A stretch of 38,314 nucleotides of DNA from Candidatus Nanopelagicaceae bacterium. GTDB taxonomy: Bacteria; Actinomycetota; Actinomycetes; Nanopelagicales; Nanopelagicaceae. How positions within the stretch are numbered: position 1 is the first letter of the stretch; each line of letters begins with the position of its first letter. Shown one piece after another: positions 5,887-14,946 of the stretch. The stretch lies in assembly GCA_009691185.1 (NCBI GenBank), contig SHVD01000004.1:1-38314 (forward strand). The letters are read 5' to 3'. The notes under the pieces were generated by a model. The model saw only the letters and a program-made list of their open reading frames with translations, had not been told where the DNA came from and did no database searches. The translations under genes were made by a program, and so were the position numbers.

Positions 5887-8184
5887 GTGAGCGTTGATCT
5901 TAAAAGTACAAATACTCGACAAGTAAACCTATCTTTGGTTGGAATGACCTGTGCCTCATGTGTAAGCACAATCGAGAGATCACTTAATAGATTGCCTGGA
6001 GTAAGGGCTGCAGTGAATCTTGCCATGGAGTCTGCACACATTATTGCCCCAAAAAATATTTCAGATGCGCAATTGATATCTGCTGTTACCTCTGCCGGTT
6101 ATAGCGCGAAGGCATTTAAGGGTGAACGAGAATCATTTGAAAGATCCAATCGCCTGGGAGCAAGAGTTTTACTGACTTTTCTCTTTACCGCTCCAGTAAT
6201 TTTGATTTCGATGTTTCATGATTGGCATGAGCAAATTGATAAAAACTTACTTCAATTCATTGATAACTTTAATTCTTTATTAGTAGGTGATAATGCTGCT
6301 TTTGAAATTGCCTACCCCCAAGCGCCAATAACAACCTGGTTGCTGATAGCACTTTCACTGCCGGTAGTTTTAATATTTGCCTGGCCGATTCACCGCGCTG
6401 CGATTAAGAACCTACTTAACCCAACAATGGATACTTTGGTTTCATTAGGTTCGCTAATTTCATTTGCATGGAGTATTTACTCCACTTTAGATTACCAGCC
6501 AAATTCAGCGATGCCAGATATCTATGTTGAAGTTTCCTCTGCCATTATTTTCTTTGTAATGTTTGGGCGCTATCTTGAACATAGAGCAAAACACAAAGCC
6601 GGCTCATCACTGGTGGAATTATTTAAGCTTTCAGTTTCTGAAGTGGAAATCAAGGTTGAAGATGAGAGCAAAATAATACCTATTGATCAATTACAAGTTG
6701 GTGATGTTTTTGTGGTAAAACCTGGTGATCGAATTGCAACTGATGGGCAGGTGATTTCCGGATTTACTACTGTTAATAATTCATTTCTCACTGGTGAAGT
6801 AACACCAATAGAAATTTCAATTGGAAGCTTGGTATTTGCTGGATCAATAAATAACAATGGAAATATCTTGGTGAAAGCTACCAGGGTTGGATCTGAAACA
6901 GAGTTAGCAAGGATTACCAGGATGGTGCTTGCGGCTCAATCTGAGAAAGCACCTGCCCAACAATTAGCTGACCGGGTCAGTAGGGTTTTTGTTCCCAGTG
7001 TACTTTTGCTAGCAATTGCAACTTTTTTCACCTGGTATGTAATTGAGGCCAATATATCTAAATCGATTACTACAGCTGTTGCTGTTTTGGTCATTGCCTG
7101 CCCCTGTGCACTTGGCCTTGCAACTCCGATTGCACTTTTAGTTGCCTCTGGGAGAGCGGCTAGGTCAGGAATAGTGATCAGATCTCCAAGATCAATTGAA
7201 AAGTCAGTTGGAATAACAGATGCTGTCTTTGACAAGACCGGCACAATTACATCAGGTCAGATGATTATGCAGCATATGACTTTAATAGATAATCCACTTG
7301 CAACTCCAAGTACATCAATTACAGCTTCAGAGTTGATGAGTTATGCGTTAAGTGTTGAAAGCTTGGATTCACATCCAGTTGCAGCCGCTATTTCTAAGGC
7401 ACTTTTAGCACAAGGAATTAAGGCTTTGCCAGTGTCTGAGTTTGAGCAAACTTCTGGAGTTGGAGTGGCAGGGCGTGTAAAGCCAACAATCACTGACGCT
7501 TCAAAAGCGGTATTAATTGGTACACCTATTTCAATTGCCCGAGCTACAACTACGTTCTCATCTGAAATTCAAAATGCAATTGATTCAGGAGTTGCTCGAT
7601 CAAATTCAATAGCAGTTCTTGCAATAGATGGCCTGGCTTATGGCGTATTTGAGGTAGGTGATGAAATAAAGAGTGAGAGTAAATCTGCAATTGCACAATT
7701 ACAGAAAGCGGGGATTAATACTTGGCTGGTAACTGGAGATAACCAACAGACTGCCCTATCAATTGGTACCGAGGCTGGTATTGCATCTGATCATATTTTT
7801 GCCACCGCATCACCAGAAGATAAATTAGTCTTTGTTGAAAATTTGCAAGTCAAGGGTAAAGTATTAATGATTGGTGATGGCATAAATGATGCGGCAGCCC
7901 TAGCAAAAGCAGATCTAAGTATTGCCATGGGTTCTGGAACTGATACCGCAATAGCTGCAGCCGATATAACTTTAATTCGATCTTCCTTACATGCTGTAAT
8001 TGATAGCCTTGCTATATCAAGGAAAACCGTAAAAATTATCAAATCTAATCTTGGTTGGGCGTTTTTCTACAATATTGTGGGTATTCCAATTGCAGCTAGT
8101 GGAAATTTGTCTCCAATGTATGCGGCGGCAGCGATGTCTTGTTCTTCACTATTTGTAGTTTTAAACAGTTTACGCATTAAATAA
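5887..8184 (+). CDS. copA: Copper-translocating P1B-type ATPase
   Basis: A membrane pump that exports Cu(I) with ATP. One N-terminal heavy-metal domain has GMTCASC at about residues 20-26. Membrane helices flank the actuator domain, whose TGE is followed by Val (FLTGEVTP) where Ser or Ala is usual. The transport motif CPC is in ACPCALGLATP near 405, the phosphorylation site DKTGT near 449, the HP motif in SHPVAAAI, and the hinge GDGINDAAAL near 663. Reading could begin further upstream inside rsgA, but TAATCT (5874-5879) lies seven bases before GTG 5887, which fits a leaderless start and the usual length. No CsoR-type regulator or copper chaperone gene is adjacent. Confidence 0.95.
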   Translation: MSVDLKSTNTRQVNLSLVGMTCASCVSTIERSLNRLPGVRAAVNLAMESAHIIAPKNISDAQLISAVTSAGYSAKAFKGERESFERSNRLGARVLLTFLFTAPVILISMFHDWHEQIDKNLLQFIDNFNSLLVGDNAAFEIAYPQAPITTWLLIALSLPVVLIFAWPIHRAAIKNLLNPTMDTLVSLGSLISFAWSIYSTLDYQPNSAMPDIYVEVSSAIIFFVMFGRYLEHRAKHKAGSSLVELFKLSVSEVEIKVEDESKIIPIDQLQVGDVFVVKPGDRIATDGQVISGFTTVNNSFLTGEVTPIEISIGSLVFAGSINNNGNILVKATRVGSETELARITRMVLAAQSEKAPAQQLADRVSRVFVPSVLLLAIATFFTWYVIEANISKSITTAVAVLVIACPCALGLATPIALLVASGRAARSGIVIRSPRSIEKSVGITDAVFDKTGTITSGQMIMQHMTLIDNPLATPSTSITASELMSYALSVESLDSHPVAAAISKALLAQGIKALPVSEFEQTSGVGVAGRVKPTITDASKAVLIGTPISIARATTTFSSEIQNAIDSGVARSNSIAVLAIDGLAYGVFEVGDEIKSESKSAIAQLQKAGINTWLVTGDNQQTALSIGTEAGIASDHIFATASPEDKLVFVENLQVKGKVLMIGDGINDAAALAKADLSIAMGSGTDTAIAAADITLIRSSLHAVIDSLAISRKTVKIIKSNLGWAFFYNIVGIPIAASGNLSPMYAAAAMSCSSLFVVLNSLRIK

Positions 8185-8194
8185 AAAATAAAAT

Positions 8195-8271
<77 letters not shown>

Positions 8272-8282
8272 TCGGTAGTGAA

Positions 8283-8311
8283 ATCCTAGAGTAGGTCCGG
8301 GATTAACCCAA
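8283..8311 (-). promoter_or_regulatory. Promoter for tRNA-fMet
   Basis: On the minus strand TTGGGT (8311-8306), a 17-base spacer and TAGGAT (8288-8283) precede the tRNA 5' end by 11 bases. Spacing and -10 are good; the -35 is a partial match to TTGACA. Confidence 0.6.
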
Positions 8312-8324
8312 ATAAATGAAATTT

Positions 8325-11246
8325 TTATCTGTTTTGTGCAGAAATTAATGCCGCAATTGCTGCTTTAACTCTTGCTCTTGCTTTATCTTCAGCCGCGCCA
8401 TCTAACCGTTTTTGTGCAGATTCAAGGTCGGCATAAGCAGCTTGTAATGATGCAATTGCTGATCTGATTGCCTGACTTGTTCCAGCTCCGTTATTAATAA
8501 TTGGTGCGTTTTGATCATTGGTTGATTCAGTTGTGCCGGAATCGCCACCAAAGACCTGATCTAGTGCGCCTTGCAAGGTTTCACTAAATCCAATTTGATC
8601 ACCAAATGAGACTAAAACTTTTTGTAGCAATGGATAAGCAGCGGTATTCCCAGTTGCTCTTACATAAACTGGTTGCACATACAACAAGCCTCTCCCGACT
8701 GGAAGTGTCAGAAGATTTCCAAGTACTACATCGGCTCCACCTTGGCGAAGTAATGACAAAGAGGTGGCAACCTCTGGCTTGGCTTCAAAATTTGATGCAA
8801 CCTGTGATGGACCAGCAACGTTTGTTGATCTTGGAAGCTGCAACACTGTTATTTTTCCATAACCATCACCAGCATCTGAGTTAACAACTGCAACTGCGGT
8901 TAAATTCTCCCGACCACCTCGCGGCACGAAAGGTGTGTAAAGGGAAAATGTTGGCTTACTTTGACCAGGAATTTGCATGGTCAAGTAATAAGGTGGCTGC
9001 ACTCCTGAATTTGATCCAAAGCTTGATGGATCAAGTGGAACCCGCCAAAAATCCTGTCCACCATAAAATGCATCGGCAGATTTAACGTGATAGGCACTTA
9101 AAATATCCCGCTGAACTTTGAATAGATCCTCCGGATATCGAATATGTGAAAGTAAATCAGCTGAGATTTCACTCTTTGGCTTTACGGTTCCTGGAAACGC
9201 TTTGCTCCAAGCGGCAAGTACAGGATCGGTTTCATCCCATTTGTAAAGAGAAACAGTTCCATCATAAGCATCAACTGTTGCTTTTACCGAGTTTCGAATG
9301 TAGTTAATATTTCGATTATTTAGCGAAAATGTATTGTTTGTACTAGTTAGTGCATCACCAGTATTTGCTAGGTTGATAACACGAGAGTTTGGATAGCCAG
9401 CACTAGTAGTAAAGCCATCGATTATCCAAAGAATTTTGCCATCGATAATTGCTGGGTATGGATCTGCATCCAAGGTAAGCCAAGGTGCTACTTTTGCTAC
9501 GCGCTCTCTTGGATTTCTATTAAATAGAATTTTTGACTCTGAATTAATTAAATTTGATAGCAGGATTCTTTGTTCTTGGTAATTAATTGCAAACAAAAGC
9601 CGAGAGAACAAGGAGCCCATTGGCACCCCACCCTTGCCGGTATAGGTGTAATTCTTTTGTCCATTTGGTGACTTATCATCGGGATAATCAAGCTCGACTG
9701 GATTGTCAGTAGCTGGGCCACCAATAATTGAATAATTTGGAACATTCTCACCAAAGTAAACTCGAGGTTCGAACTCACCTAATCCTTTAGTCGGTGGAAT
9801 ATTTTCGATAACAAATGATGGCTTTCCATCTGCGTCAACGGTATTTCCGTAAGCACCAACCATTCCAAATCCATGGGTGTAAACCAAGTGGTCATTAATC
9901 CAATTTCGAGAAGGGTTTCCAGCAATATCTAATTCTCGAACGGAAACTACTACATCTCGCTCCTTACCATCTATTACATAGCGATCGATATCAAGTGAAT
10001 CTGAGAATGTGTAGTAAGGCTTGATCTGCTGCAATTGCTTAAAAGTAGATGACAATACATTTGGATCCATCAATCTGATATTTGCAATAGTCGCAGCATC
10101 ATTTGCCAATTGACCAGCTGAGGTTGTCACAGTTGCTTGATAGTCCAGCACTTCAACATTTGAGATACCGAAAGCATCCCTGGTGGCTTCGATATTTCGC
10201 TGAATGAATGGTGCTTCTTTGCTTGACTCTGATGGCTTGACCTGGAATTGCTGAATTGCTGCTGGATAAACCCCAGCAATTAATACTGAGGCAATCACCA
10301 TTAAGGCAACTCCTGCAGTTGGTAATAGCCAAGATTTTCTTACAATATTTGCAAAGAATAGCAAAGCGCAGATAACTGCAATGGCGGACAAAATAGACTT
10401 AGCTGGCAGCAACGCATTCACATCTGAATAGGTAAGACCAGTGATCAGTCTGCCTTCCTTAAGTGTTAATGCAAATCGATCGAAATAGTATGCGACCGCT
10501 TTTAGGAGGACTAACAAACCCAGTAAAATTGAAAGCTGCACTCTGGCGGCAACGGTTGTCCGTTCCTCTTTAACTTGCGGCCTTATCCCGCCATAAATGT
10601 AATGCACGGCGGATGATGCAATGATCGCAAGCACAATCGTTGATATTGCCCAGCCAATCAAGCCTTGATACATCGGCAATTTGAATGCAAAAAATGAAAT
10701 ATCTAATCCAAATTGTGGATCTACTTTGCCAAACTCGGTTGAGTTTCTAAAAAGTAGCCACTGCTCCCAAAATCGGGATCCAGATGAGCCAGCAAAATAA
10801 AAAATTACTAAAAATACACCTATACCAGCAAGGCGTCGGATTGGTTCCAGTTGGGCTCTGTATCTCTCTAAATTATCTGCTTCTACTGAAACTGGCACAT
10901 AAATTGGCCGACGACGAAATGCAATATAAATGTTTGCTGAGATAGTTGCTGCAGTAATTAAACCAAACCCTAAAAATAAGTAAATCTTCGTAAATAAGGT
11001 TGTCTGCCATACATCTACATAATCAACTGAGCGATACCAGAGAAAGTCAGCATAAAATCCGCTTGAGGAAATTAAGACAATACTAAGAACGAATAATGCG
11101 ATTACGGTTATTGCTAGTGGGCTAATTCGCCGGCGACCGCCGCCGCGGTTTGCAAACGGATTTGGAAAGTTGCCACCAAAACCACTGCCACCAAATGGAT
11201 TATTGCTGCGGTTGAATCCGCCGCCGCCAAAGCCTGAATTACTCAT
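8325..11246 (-). CDS. UPF0182 family large membrane protein
   Basis: A 973-residue integral membrane protein of the UPF0182 family found throughout Actinobacteria (for example mycobacterial Rv3193c); its function is not established. The first 50 residues are Gly/Asn/Phe-rich and probably cytosolic. About seven hydrophobic helices follow between residues 45 and 335. A large extracytoplasmic domain covers roughly 340-900 and a charged, helical Ala-rich tail runs to the end. TAAGAT (11253-11258) ends six bases before ATG 11246, suggesting a leaderless mRNA. The Lon-like PDZ protease gene lies immediately upstream on the same strand, the same pairing as in mycobacteria. Confidence 0.93.
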   Translation of the reverse strand: MSNSGFGGGGFNRSNNPFGGSGFGGNFPNPFANRGGGRRRISPLAITVIALFVLSIVLISSSGFYADFLWYRSVDYVDVWQTTLFTKIYLFLGFGLITAATISANIYIAFRRRPIYVPVSVEADNLERYRAQLEPIRRLAGIGVFLVIFYFAGSSGSRFWEQWLLFRNSTEFGKVDPQFGLDISFFAFKLPMYQGLIGWAISTIVLAIIASSAVHYIYGGIRPQVKEERTTVAARVQLSILLGLLVLLKAVAYYFDRFALTLKEGRLITGLTYSDVNALLPAKSILSAIAVICALLFFANIVRKSWLLPTAGVALMVIASVLIAGVYPAAIQQFQVKPSESSKEAPFIQRNIEATRDAFGISNVEVLDYQATVTTSAGQLANDAATIANIRLMDPNVLSSTFKQLQQIKPYYTFSDSLDIDRYVIDGKERDVVVSVRELDIAGNPSRNWINDHLVYTHGFGMVGAYGNTVDADGKPSFVIENIPPTKGLGEFEPRVYFGENVPNYSIIGGPATDNPVELDYPDDKSPNGQKNYTYTGKGGVPMGSLFSRLLFAINYQEQRILLSNLINSESKILFNRNPRERVAKVAPWLTLDADPYPAIIDGKILWIIDGFTTSAGYPNSRVINLANTGDALTSTNNTFSLNNRNINYIRNSVKATVDAYDGTVSLYKWDETDPVLAAWSKAFPGTVKPKSEISADLLSHIRYPEDLFKVQRDILSAYHVKSADAFYGGQDFWRVPLDPSSFGSNSGVQPPYYLTMQIPGQSKPTFSLYTPFVPRGGRENLTAVAVVNSDAGDGYGKITVLQLPRSTNVAGPSQVASNFEAKPEVATSLSLLRQGGADVVLGNLLTLPVGRGLLYVQPVYVRATGNTAAYPLLQKVLVSFGDQIGFSETLQGALDQVFGGDSGTTESTNDQNAPIINNGAGTSQAIRSAIASLQAAYADLESAQKRLDGAAEDKARARVKAAIAALISAQNR

Positions 11247-11265
11247 GCGCAGATCTTATCTACTC

Positions 11266-12336
11266 CTAGGTAAAGCTTTTGCAACTGGGGAACTTGGCAT
11301 TATCAGGCAGTTCTAAGAGTGAAATCGCCTCGGTCAGTGTGGCGACCGGCACAATCTTCATTATCTTCCCAGACTTACCCGATTTTTCCGTGGCTAAGGC
11401 TTTTAAATTCTTTATATCCATACAATTTTGAGTTGGGGTTAGGAATATTTCAACACCATCTGCTTGTGCACCAATTATCTTTTCCGCAATTCCGCCAATG
11501 GGACCGACTCTGCCATCAGTAGTAATTGTGCCGGTGCCGGCAATATTTCGAGAACGCACCAAATTAGCTGGGGTTAACTTCTCAACCACACCGAGTGCGA
11601 AAATTAATCCACCACTTGGCCCACCAGTTTCTTCAAGCTTAATCTTGACATCAAATGGAAAATCAAATTGCTCTTCAATATTTATGCCGATAAATGCTGA
11701 ATCATCCTCCCTAGCTGATAATTTAACTTGCTTGATTAATTCACCTAATCCGGCTCTTATTACTTTGATAGCTACCAATTCACCCGGCTTTTTATCAGTT
11801 AGGTATGTAATAACTTCAGATGAGGTTTTAAGCCTTTTACCATCGATGCTCACAAGTTGATCCAAGACTTCGATATTTTTGTAAGCATTTGAATCCTTAT
11901 TTACTTCAACAACCACAATTTTTGATGCACTGTTATACCCAAGATAAGACAAGGCAGCAGCAGTGGCATTTATTTGTGAACCACTCATTTCTGCCGCACC
12001 CTCTTCTATCGCCTGTTCTGCAGTTTCACCCTCTGGATAAACTTCGGATCTTGGAATAACCGCGCGGCTCTTATCCACCCAACCGTACAAAACATCAAAG
12101 CCGGTCATATATGAATCTGGATCGGTAACCATCACTGAGGTAACTGATAATTTTCCAGTTGTTGGATAAACCTTGGTGCCTGAGATAGTTATCGCTGAGC
12201 CCAAAATATTTTGTGGATCCCCTGGTGAGAGGATTACAAATGGTGCTGGTAAGACAAAAGCTGCCAACATCAGCACATTTACAAAAACTTTGGTCGGTTT
12301 AAGCCAGCGGCCGTTTATCGGCATTATTGATCTCAT
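11266..12336 (-). CDS. Membrane-anchored PDZ/Lon-type serine protease (YlbL family)
   Basis: A 356-residue protease with an N-terminal membrane anchor (residues 18-38), a PDZ domain (about 130-200, including LVSIDGKRLK) and a C-terminal S16 Lon-like domain. The catalytic Ser is in GGPSGGLIFALG and the Lys in GGIAEKIIGA, the known Ser-Lys dyad of Lon. There is no AAA+ ATPase module, so it is ATP-independent and probably acts outside the membrane. A start at ATG 12324 would remove four residues. It follows the small membrane gene ending at 12352 and precedes UPF0182, presumably in one operon. Orthologous to mycobacterial Rv3194c by content and position. Confidence 0.92.
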   Translation of the reverse strand: MRSIMPINGRWLKPTKVFVNVLMLAAFVLPAPFVILSPGDPQNILGSAITISGTKVYPTTGKLSVTSVMVTDPDSYMTGFDVLYGWVDKSRAVIPRSEVYPEGETAEQAIEEGAAEMSGSQINATAAALSYLGYNSASKIVVVEVNKDSNAYKNIEVLDQLVSIDGKRLKTSSEVITYLTDKKPGELVAIKVIRAGLGELIKQVKLSAREDDSAFIGINIEEQFDFPFDVKIKLEETGGPSGGLIFALGVVEKLTPANLVRSRNIAGTGTITTDGRVGPIGGIAEKIIGAQADGVEIFLTPTQNCMDIKNLKALATEKSGKSGKIMKIVPVATLTEAISLLELPDNAKFPSCKSFT

Positions 12337-12351
12337 TTAAATTACCGAAGC

Positions 12352-12528
12352 TTATTTTTTACGTCTAAAAGTATTTTGAAACTTATTAAAATTATCAACT
12401 GAACGATTGGTCTGATTGTCATACTTAGATTTGTATTTTGTTACCCACACCCCATAGGTGATCGCACCCAAAACACCTGTGATCGGAATTACCCACCAGA
12501 TCAGAGCGGAGGCTGAAGAAAGATTCAT
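12352..12528 (-). CDS. Small single-pass membrane protein
   Basis: A 58-residue product with one hydrophobic helix (about residues 8-30, ALIWWVIPITGVLGAI) and a basic, Asn-rich C-terminal tail. The reading frame stays open much further upstream, but that part is antisense to the DUF2342 gene. ATG 12528 is the likely start because TACTAT (12535-12540) ends six bases before it, as in other genes here. It begins a probable operon with the PDZ protease, 15 bp downstream. Function unknown; not a family I can name. Confidence 0.65.
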   Translation of the reverse strand: MNLSSASALIWWVIPITGVLGAITYGVWVTKYKSKYDNQTNRSVDNFNKFQNTFRRKK

Positions 12529-12628
12529 AAGATAATAGTAATCAGTCGGGAAGAAAAAAGGTGGCATTATTGTTCTATAGTAATCGGTGATCTTCCCAGC
12601 AAATGAATGAAGGGTGAGTTGTAAGCAA

Positions 12629-13945
12629 ATGAGTTTTGGTTTTTTACCAAATGAGGGGCAACCTGATTTTGATGCGCTGCTTAAAAAATTCTCAGAGATG
12701 GGAATTGACTCCGGTGTATTAGCTGGTGCTAAATCCTTTATCGAGGGTATGGGAGCTAATAAATCTGGTGAACAAAACTTAATTACCATTGCTAATTTAA
12801 GAGAGATTTCTAGAAAAATTATCACCGCTAAAGGAGATCTTCCAGTTGGTACTACTGACCAACAACAACTCTCCGAAGCATTAACTATTGCCAACACCTG
12901 GTTGGATACAGAAATTTTGTTCCCAGCAGCAACTGTGCCCAATCAAAGTGCCTGGGCAAAGCGCGAATGGCTGGATGAATCAGTCAATGGTTGGCAGCAA
13001 CTATTTGAACCATTAGCACTTGGTATGGCCGATGCTCTTGGTAAGGTAATTACAAGCTCTAATACAGCGCTGCCAGTTGAATTCATGGAATCGGGTGAAC
13101 AAAACCCACAACAGCAGGAAGTGATGAAGACGATGCTGGCTCGAATTTTGCGTGGATTCATGGGCACCTTAATTGCCACTCAACTTGGACAGGGCATTGG
13201 CACACTTGCCAACACCATCACTGGTGCTAATGATGTGGCGATTCCACTACTAAAAGCTGACTCTGGATCCCACCTGATTCCACAAAACATCACCGAATGG
13301 GCAGATGGTTTAGGGATAGATCAGGAACAAATCAGAATTTACTTATCCTTGCGTGAAGCTGCTGCGGCTCGGTTATTTGCTAATACCCCATGGCTTGAAA
13401 ACTATATTAAAGATTTAATAATTGCTTACGGTGAAGGAATCACTATCGATGTCGACTCGATTACCAGACAAGCTGAAGAGGCGATGGCTAGCGGTGAAAT
13501 AGATATTAATAATCCACAATCAATTAATATCGCATTAAGTGCCGGACTATTTACGCCGCAACAAACTCCCGCCCAAGAGTTGGCGTTAACAAGACTGGAA
13601 ATGGCGCTTGCATTAATTGAAGGCTGGATTGATCATGTTATATCTGCAGTTGCTAGTGAGAAAATCCCGGCCTTTAATGCTTTGATTGAAAACTCTCGTC
13701 GCCGTAGAGCGACAAATTCACCCATGCAACAAATATTTGCAAATCTACTAGGGGTTGAAGTTTCACCAAGAAAAATGCGAGAGGCATCAGCTTTTTGGAG
13801 TGAGGTTAAAAAGCTACGGGGAGCGGATGGTCGTGATAAGTGTTGGCAGGATCCAGCATTTTTGCCGATGCCTAATGATCTCACCGATGTAAAAGCCTTC
13901 CTAGATAGCATTACGGTTCCAGATGATCTATCCGGCCTGATCTAG
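12629..13945 (+). CDS. DUF2342 family protein (annotated elsewhere as zinc-dependent metalloprotease / F420-associated)
   Basis: A 438-residue actinobacterial DUF2342 protein (Rv3195-like). Recognisable landmarks are MSFGF at the start, LREAAAARLFANTPWL near residue 250, ALIEGWIDHVISA near 335, and the C-terminal RRRRATNSPMQQIFANLLGVEVSPRK region, cited here in part. Many homologues, as I recall them, have a His in the REAA-H-ARLF segment; here it is Ala, and no HExxH motif occurs anywhere, so the protease label is doubtful for this copy. ATG 12629 fits the family's usual N-terminus; GTG 12614 is possible. TATAGT at 12576-12581 may be its -10. Gene order with the PDZ protease and UPF0182 matches mycobacteria. 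Confidence 0.85.
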   Translation: MSFGFLPNEGQPDFDALLKKFSEMGIDSGVLAGAKSFIEGMGANKSGEQNLITIANLREISRKIITAKGDLPVGTTDQQQLSEALTIANTWLDTEILFPAATVPNQSAWAKREWLDESVNGWQQLFEPLALGMADALGKVITSSNTALPVEFMESGEQNPQQQEVMKTMLARILRGFMGTLIATQLGQGIGTLANTITGANDVAIPLLKADSGSHLIPQNITEWADGLGIDQEQIRIYLSLREAAAARLFANTPWLENYIKDLIIAYGEGITIDVDSITRQAEEAMASGEIDINNPQSINIALSAGLFTPQQTPAQELALTRLEMALALIEGWIDHVISAVASEKIPAFNALIENSRRRRATNSPMQQIFANLLGVEVSPRKMREASAFWSEVKKLRGADGRDKCWQDPAFLPMPNDLTDVKAFLDSITVPDDLSGLI

Positions 13946-14265
13946 TCCGACAAAAGTAAAAGCGAAATCCCCGGGCGCACAATTTCTTATCTGCCTTCCC
14001 CTTGCAGATATGAAACGGTTATCCGGGGACTTCGTAGTGTAAAGATAAGGGAATAAAAGTTGAGAATCAACTGATAAGGGTGTTTTAAAAAGTAATTTTG
14101 AAAATATTTTTTAGCAATCTAGCTGTCTCTGTGATAAAAAATAAATTAGATAATCCCCTTCGGTATGGCCTGCAACAAATAAGTAACTAGGTTGCGTAAA
14201 ATTTAACCTTACTCTGTGGATTAACCTGTGGAGATAAGAGCAATTATGGTGGATAAGAAGAGGTA
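13946..14265. other. 320-bp noncoding gap between DUF2342 and YgjP-type genes
   Basis: No convincing gene was found here. The first 90 bases hold a two-stem structured element (13961-14036). The middle (14040-14160) is AT-rich without a clear promoter pair. The last 50 bases carry repeated TGTGGAT/GGTGGAT motifs that run into the next gene. The gap is unusually long for this compact window, which itself suggests function. Confidence 0.6.
13961..14036. ncRNA. Candidate structured RNA element (unassigned)
   Basis: The outer helix is GCGAA + TCCCCGG (13962-13974) against CCGGGGA + TTCGT (14023-14035): 12 pairs with one A/C mismatch. The inner hairpin is TATCTGC (13988-13994) / GCAGATA (14004-14010) with loop CTTCCCCTT. 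The helices are separated by an asymmetric internal loop. There is no T-run after the outer stem on the plus strand, so it is not a simple terminator. It matches no riboswitch I know, and the strand is unproven. Confidence 0.4.
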
Positions 14266-14276
14266 ATGGTGGATAA
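14215..14276 (+). repeat. Cluster of DnaA-box-like motifs / 20-bp tandem repeat
   Basis: TGTGGATTA (14215-14223), TGTGGAGATAAG (14227-14238), GGTGGATAA (14248-14256) and GGTGGATAA (14268-14276) are near matches to the DnaA box TGTGGATAA. The last two belong to exact 11-bp copies of ATGGTGGATAA, 20 bp apart. The first of these opens a six-codon mini-ORF whose TAA overlaps the ATG of the next gene. Confidence 0.45.
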
Positions 14277-14898
14277 CTTTGAGCAAGAAATTCTTTTTCC
14301 TGATATTTCACCGCAGGTTGCTCAAATCGCTAAGCGTAGGAAAAGTGATGAGGCTAGATTGCCCAAGGATCTGCCTACATATCGGGTGATTCGCAAGGAG
14401 CGTAGGCGGCGCAGCATCAGCGCCTATCGTCAGGGCGGGGTGATTGAGATTCATATCCCAGCTCGGATGAGCAGGCGGCAAGAGATCGAGATAATTCCAG
14501 AGATGATTGCTATGGTGCTAAGGCGAGAGGCACGCGAGCGCAAAACCGACCTACAACTGATGCAGATCGGTATGGAGCAACTTGCTACCTATCTACCCGA
14601 GTTTGATACTTATCCAGCCAGCATTAATTGGCGCAACATGAATGAACGGTGGGGCTCTTGCACCACAGTTGATCGCACAATTCGCATCTCAGATCGATTA
14701 ATTGGTGCACCTAATTATGTTTTAAATTATATTATTTTTCATGAGTTAATTCATTTGAAGGTCATCAGTCATGATCAGGAATTCAAAAATTATTTGAGCA
14801 GATTCACCGATAAAGATAAAGCGGAAGCATTTTTGGAAGGGTTTGAGCTTGGCTGCCAAGGTGGTGGTTTAACTCTCTCGCCGGCAATAAATAACTAG
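14266..14898 (+). CDS. YgjP/SprT-like zinc metallopeptidase (M48-type, DUF45)
   Basis: A 210-residue protein of the YgjP-like family, often annotated as M48 metallopeptidase. The zinc site HELIHLKVISHDQEF near residues 164-178 supplies HExxH plus a downstream His, and the family signature NERWGSCTT precedes it at about 125. The N-terminal third is basic (RKERRRRS). It is soluble with no signal peptide; substrate unknown. AGAGG lies just before ATG 14266. A six-codon mini-ORF (14246-14266, MVDKKR) ends in TAATG at the start, suggesting re-initiation. In actinobacteria this gene commonly sits near DUF2342 and uvrD2. Confidence 0.85.
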   Translation: MVDNFEQEILFPDISPQVAQIAKRRKSDEARLPKDLPTYRVIRKERRRRSISAYRQGGVIEIHIPARMSRRQEIEIIPEMIAMVLRREARERKTDLQLMQIGMEQLATYLPEFDTYPASINWRNMNERWGSCTTVDRTIRISDRLIGAPNYVLNYIIFHELIHLKVISHDQEFKNYLSRFTDKDKAEAFLEGFELGCQGGGLTLSPAINN

Positions 14899-14946
14899 TT
14901 TTACCCCTTTTCTCTCCGTTATTACTTAATATTTTAGATTTTAGGC

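Noticed and set aside
12529-12942. Long upstream part of the minus-strand frame ending at 12352
   Set aside because: Antisense to the well-supported DUF2342 gene; only the last 58 codons look like a real protein.
13961-14036. Two-stem element as a rho-independent terminator of DUF2342
   Set aside because: No U-tract follows the outer stem on the plus strand, and the long internal loops are unlike a terminator.
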